Below, one piece after another: positions 59,605 to 64,000 of a DNA stretch of 64,000 nucleotides. A program made the position numbers and the translations under genes. The DNA is from Chelonoidis abingdonii (taxonomy: Eukaryota; Chordata; Testudines; Testudinidae), in NCBI RefSeq assembly GCF_003597395.2, contig NC_133770.1, positions 95,854,786-95,918,785 of the forward strand. The letters are read 5' to 3'. Below the pieces are notes generated by a model that searched no databases, was not told the origin of the DNA, and worked only from the letters and a program-made list of their open reading frames with translations. Within the stretch, counting starts at the first letter, position 1. Every line of letters begins with the position of its first letter.

Positions 59605-60390
59605 GACCAATTTCCCAGTACCTTTTTTGTTGCAAATGCCAACAGACACTAGTCCCATTGTAGTATAAGGCTATCAGGCAAAAAATAGCATGAAACCGAT
59701 CACAGGGAATGCAGAAGTTAGGACCCCCGTTTGGCAGAACGTTTTCAGCATGTACTTACATTTCCTTCATTTCAGTACAACAAAGAATATACTGAAGTGT
59801 TTGGATGCATCAGGACCTAGGTGCATTAGGGAAAACTTTCAAGGGTTTTCTTTTGTATGAAATATTATTTACTGAAATAGTAATCTGCTTTTCACCCTAT
59901 GATAATCTATACAAGTAACAACCTGTATGGTTCATCTGTTATGGCCCACATCTAATATATTATGAAAAAGGCCACTTTTAATATTAGTAATATATATGCC
60001 AATATATGATCTCAGGTAAATCCAAATAATAAAAAATGCCACTCACGTAACATTTACATATAAATTATTTAAGTTTTGTTCCATATACATTTCCACAAAA
60101 GGTTTTCCCTCCATAAGTTTAATAAGTCTCTCTCTAAATACTGCCTTAAAAACAGTTTTACTTCACCCCTTCAGCTCCCTCCTACCACACCCCCAAACGA
60201 ATGACGTATTTTCCTCCCAGTATGATATGTATTTCAGATATTTACTCAAAGTCCCCTGGTTGAACAGGACACTGCCTATATGGCATCTGCGTAGAACCAC
60301 AAAATTCTCCTGTTTGCACAATATATTACCATTCAGGTATCCAGACCTCAAAGGTCACTGCAGCTACTTATGATGGAAATATTTTGCATT
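59605..60390. other. intronic sequence, nothing recognised
   Basis: AT-rich; no exon or repeat supported. Confidence 0.45.
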
Positions 60391-60394
60391 TACT

Positions 60395-60535
60395 TCATGG
60401 TTTTTCATCTGTAGATCTCAAAGCACTTTGCATCAGGATTTAAGCATCCTTATTATAATTTTACAGATAGAAAAACTGAGGCACAGAGAAATTAAATGGG
60501 TCACACAATGAGAAAGAATGCCTCTTTTAAACACC
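60395..60535 (-). mobile_element. MIR-type SINE fragment
   Basis: 'ttacagatagaaaaactgag' and 'gcacagagaaattaaatggg' are the reverse complement of the MIR core ('ctctgtgcctcagttt'). Confidence 0.65.
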
Positions 60536-60721
60536 TGCTAAAAAACAAACAGCCAAACGTAGCAAAACACCAAACCGAGCAATACAGCCAGAAGGTTACA
60601 CACATTCTATATGCACTATTTATAGGAATCCATGCTGTTAAACATACAGGTGCCTCTAAGTAAACGTGTGTACACACTTTAAGATAGATATCTATATTAG
60701 TACATAGAAATAGGTACTTAC

Positions 60722-60799
60722 TTGATCAATTTCCATCAACTTGGGGAAGGCACCTGGCCATTCTATAGCCACCTTCACTATATCAGCAGGAGGTGGCAT
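60722..60799 (-). CDS. ELMO1: ELMO1 first coding exon (residues 1-26)
   Basis: ATG at 60799-60797; reads [26 protein letters not shown] and ends in phase 0 at donor 'gtaagt' (60721-60716). Human ELMO1, as I recall it, has Y at residue 18 where this has F. The start codon fits the known N-terminus. It has A at -3 (CTACA before ATG), a good initiation context. ELMO1 is a cytoplasmic scaffold without enzymatic activity; it binds DOCK1 through its C-terminal part and RhoG through the N-terminal fold begun here. The four exons found give 81 of roughly 727 residues. Confidence 0.97.
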
Positions 60800-60872
60800 T
60801 GTAGATGCCGCTGTTCTTCAAAGCCAGTAAGACTGGACACTAAATATTGCAGAGAGTCTCTTTCATTCACAC
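60800..60872 (-). other. ELMO1: ELMO1 5' untranslated part of first coding exon
   Basis: Acceptor 'ttttctttccctccctgcag' ends with AG at 60874-60873, so at least one more non-coding exon lies upstream. No upstream ATG in frame without a stop was noted; a short upstream ATG occurs in 'gtgtgaatgaaagag'. Confidence 0.85.
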
Positions 60873-60874
60873 CT

Positions 60875-61401
60875 GCAGGGAGGGAAAGAAAAATACAGCA
60901 CAGTTCAGCCAGAATTCTAATGCTGCTTTCATTTCCTATGTATTGCCTGGCTCAGCAGGTGCATGAAAATATGTCTGTGTCAGAGAGAATGCAAATATAC
61001 ATATAGCAAAAGCATAAACATAAAACAATGCCACCGCACACTGTACAGCTAGCCAGCCTGTTAGAAAAATGGCTGAAGCACTGGAATGTACTGTGAATAA
61101 TAGTCATGCATTGGACAGTTTTAAATAGAGAAACTATTTTTAAATGTTTTTAAATACGGTTAGTGAAAAGCCACAAACTACAAGAGGCTGAACATTACAT
61201 TTCACTTCTGGAGACCCAAGGAGCCTGATTAAATTTACTGATAGAGCTTGCACTCAGCTCTCCAAAAAGAGAGATTGCCCGGGAAGTTATGGCCAGGAAA
61301 CACTGTTTCTCTTAACTATAGCAATGATCTTCTATGTGTTCACAAATAGATCACTGCGCTATAGCAACCAGGATGTCAGGAGAAAGGCAGAATGCACAGC
61401 G

Positions 61402-61475
<74 letters not shown>

Positions 61476-62728
61476 AACCTAACAGATTCAGAAAACCTCG
61501 CACAGAACCGTAAAATACAAACTCAGAGCTTCAATTTGTTTACTGTGTAATAATATATATAGCATAGTTACTAGCGTATGTAATCAGACAGTTTATATGG
61601 TGTTGCTGCTGCTGTGCAAAGAATAATAACAAAGGTTTCACAGCTATAATGGCATGAGATGTGAAGTTTTGAGGGGAGGAGAATCCCAACTTATCCATTG
61701 ATATATAGACGTTAAGCTTTATTTCCTGTTTTATGTTTTCCTTATATGATGTAGCCAAAATTATCTCAAGAAAGTCCAACGATACAGAATTGTTTTCCTG
61801 AGTCTGCTGAAGGCAGCTTCCAGTGCCTCTACCACAGCTTAGTGTTGCAGATCAGGGACCGGCAGTAACCAAGTAATCTTTTTTCATAACCAGTGCATCC
61901 TTCATCCACCCTTGTATGATGACATTCACATTGTCTGTCAAGTTATTCATTTAGATATGTGAATCTCCAAGTCTTCTATGTGTGCCAGTGAGAGCCTTAC
62001 GCTCTTGCTGCTGCTAAATACATTATAACAATATACACTTGCCAAAAAGGACCAAAAAGGAGGGAGTCCTCTGGAGGACGGCACTTGTCCACCTCCTTAC
62101 AAATAGAAAGGAGAGGTGCATACATGATAGACACAGACACACCACATTAGCCAATGAAGATGAGAAAGAAAATATAGAAGAAGGGTGGAAGTTGGGAGAA
62201 TTTCAGACACCTCATAGAACGGCAGTACAAAAATGGAGTCCCTGAACACCCCAGTAAGAAACTCTGCCACACGTTTAGTATACCATCAGCTGTGACAGGA
62301 TGACAAGCTTCTCACCAGGCACTGCTCCACACCTCTTAGGGTGCTGTTACACCTCCCACCCTACTCTTTTTGATGCTAGCTGAGGTTTAGTCCTCAGCAG
62401 ATCCTGAACAGTTTTCAAACCCCTGGAAACGTTCTATTACACTACTAAAAGTACTAATAGGAACATTTCATGAGTGTTAACATTTTTCATTGCCAATGGA
62501 CAACACATCAATTCAACAGCAGAAGAATCCTGTGGCAACATCATATTAACAGCGTACTACATGCATTGGCAGGGCAAGCACCATGGCAAAAACAGAATCG
62601 AAAAGCAAAGTAAAAAAGACAATGGGTGTGGGTGGAGGAAGAACTATGAGGCTTCTTGGGGAAAAAAAATGGAGAATGTTGGTGATATTTCGATCTAGGT
62701 AATACAAAACCTGTGGGGAACGTTAGAG
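60875..62728. other. ELMO1 5' UTR intron
   Basis: No upstream exon or CpG-island promoter recognised. Holds the CA microsatellite at 61405-61473. Confidence 0.45.
61405..61473. repeat. (CA)n microsatellite
   Basis: About 34 uninterrupted AC dinucleotides. Likely polymorphic. Confidence 0.98.
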
Positions 62729-64000
62729 CAGGTGTGTCGGCAAACCTATGGCACGCGTGCAAAGACGGCACGTGAGCCGATTTTAAGGCATTGCTGCGTT
62801 CGCAGGACCCCAGCAGCAGAAGGTGCCATTAAATCCTGCCCTGCCCGACCTACTCTCCTCCACGCTCCACTCCCCCGCGGGTGTCAGGTATGCAGAGCAT
62901 AGGCATGCAACACAGGGTGGGCAAATGGCCCCACTCTCCGGAGAGGCAAGCCGCAGGGTCCGTGCTCAGGGCCGGAGCTACTGGCCGGAGCCAGCAAGCT
63001 GACAGTCCCCCCTACCTTCCCCCCCTGGACCATGCCACGTGCGCACAGCGCTCTGGGGTGCCAGGACTGCGCCCGCTCGCCGCGGGCAGCGTTTTTGGCT
63101 CCACGGCGGAGGCAGACACACCCTGCTCAACCGGACCCTGCTGCTGCTGTTGCAGCTGCTCTGAGGGGCGGGTCCAATGGCAGGGAGGTGAATAAGGGGT
63201 AGGGGGCAGTCAGGGGATAGGGAGCAGGTGGTTGGATACGGGGGTGGATCCGGGCAGTCCCGGGATCTGTTCGGAGGGGGGGGTGGATACGGTCAGAGCA
63301 GTCAGGGACAGGGAGCAAGGGGGGTCCTGGGGGGGCAGTTAGGGTGGGGGGGTCTCTGGAGGGGGTGGTCAGGGGACAAGGAACTGGGGAGGTTGGATGA
63401 GTCGGGAGTTCCGTGGGGGCCTATCAGGAGGCAAGGGTGTGGAGAGGGGTTGGAGCAGGCAGGGAGCAGGGAGGGGTTGGATGGGTCGGGAGTTCTGGGG
63501 GTCCTGTCAGGGGGTGGAGAGCAGTTGGATAGGCATGGAGGTCCCGGGGGTCTGTCTGGGAGCAAGGGTGTTGATAAGGGTTGGGGCAGTCAGGGGACAG
63601 GTAAGGGGTAGGGTCCTAGGGAGGCAGTCAGGGGACAAGGAGCAGGGAGGCTTAGATGGGGGTGGGGTCCTAGGGGGCAGTGGTCCAAGGAGGGGGTAGT
63701 CTGGGGACAAGAAGCCCGGGGGGTTGAGGGTTCTCAGGGGGGCAGTCACTCAGCCCTCTGCACTGAGCCCTGACCCCACCTCACACATACCCTGCCCTCT
63801 GCCCTGAGGCCCGCACCCCCAAGACCCCTGTCCTGAGCCCTATATCTCCCTCTGCTTGACTCCTTCACCCACCCAACCCCAGCCCCACCCTGAACACCAA
63901 ACGGGAGCTCCTGCACACACATTCCAACATTCCCACCTGCACCCTTCACACCAAACGAGAGCTGCCCTGGTAAGCGCCCCACACTCAAACCTCCTGCCCA
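62729..64000. mobile_element. long hAT-family element, runs off window
   Basis: Starts 'caggtgtgtcggcaaacc' then 'tatggcacgcgtgcaaag', the left end of the family at 46070-46378. Unlike that short copy it continues into GC-rich sequence and a long G-rich array, then a C-rich array. I recognise this longer form from turtle genomes; the right end is outside the window. Frames inside are repeat by-products. Confidence 0.6.
63190..63740. repeat. G-rich minisatellite with quadruplex potential
   Basis: Units such as 'ggcagtcaggggacagggag' and 'ggttggatgggtcgggagtt' recur imperfectly. Many runs of four or more G. From 63745 the bias switches to C-rich ('gccctgaccccacc'). Confidence 0.75.

Noticed and set aside
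61405..61473. CA tract considered as Z-DNA promoter element of ELMO1
   Set aside because: It lies in a 5' UTR intron with no promoter features; an ordinary microsatellite is sufficient.
1..64000. CRISPR arrays, tRNA genes or rRNA
   Set aside because: No regularly spaced identical repeats with spacers and no intact cloverleaf; tRNA-like boxes occur only inside a SINE.

Overview
The window is vertebrate nuclear DNA, most likely from a cryptodiran turtle. I infer this from CR1-type LINEs, Penelope-like and DIRS-like retroelements, and many PIF/Harbinger and hAT miniature elements whose ends I recognise from turtle genomes. There is no bacterial or viral gene organisation. The single host gene I can identify is ELMO1 (engulfment and cell motility 1), on the minus strand. 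Four consecutive protein-coding exons lie at 60799-60722, 43141-43101, 39705-39633 and 10647-10597. They splice in phase to give residues 1-81, the start of the RhoG-binding ubiquitin-like N-terminus. The next exon lies beyond coordinate 1, and the upstream non-coding first exon was not found.

The rest is intron filled with repeats. From left to right: a CR1 tail (1-1031); a Harbinger-type element with a hAT inside it (2224-2954); a DIRS-like tyrosine-recombinase relic abutting a CR1 reverse-transcriptase relic (5111-7497); exon 5 at 10.6 kb; an unclassified composite repeat with a purine-rich tract (14.6-17.3 kb); a G-rich minisatellite and a palindromic MITE (17.8-18.5 kb); a Penelope-tail insertion (20.1 kb); then a three-level nest at 22.6-30.7 kb. 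In that nest a MITE carries a Penelope-like composite with inverted ends (13-bp target duplication), and a 7.2-kb Harbinger transposon (TAA duplication) has inserted into the composite. The interior of this Harbinger reads like uncorrected long-read sequence.

From 31 to 49 kb come several hAT and Harbinger miniature elements with clear target duplications, a 207-base assembly gap inside a GC-rich minisatellite, exons 4 and 3, and a second Harbinger relic (44.1-48.8 kb). This relic carries convergent transposase and Myb/SANT pseudogenes and is itself invaded by a SINE that holds a hAT. From 49 to 64 kb there are LTRs, foldback hATs, MIR SINEs, the first coding exon of ELMO1 (60.7 kb), a CA microsatellite and a G-rich/C-rich asymmetric hAT interior.

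The most interesting signal is a shared hammerhead-ribozyme-like core (CNGANGA, hairpin, GAAA). It is found, decayed to differing degrees, in four retroposon ends of at least three families in this window, one of them joined to the C-terminal coding end of a Penelope-like element.
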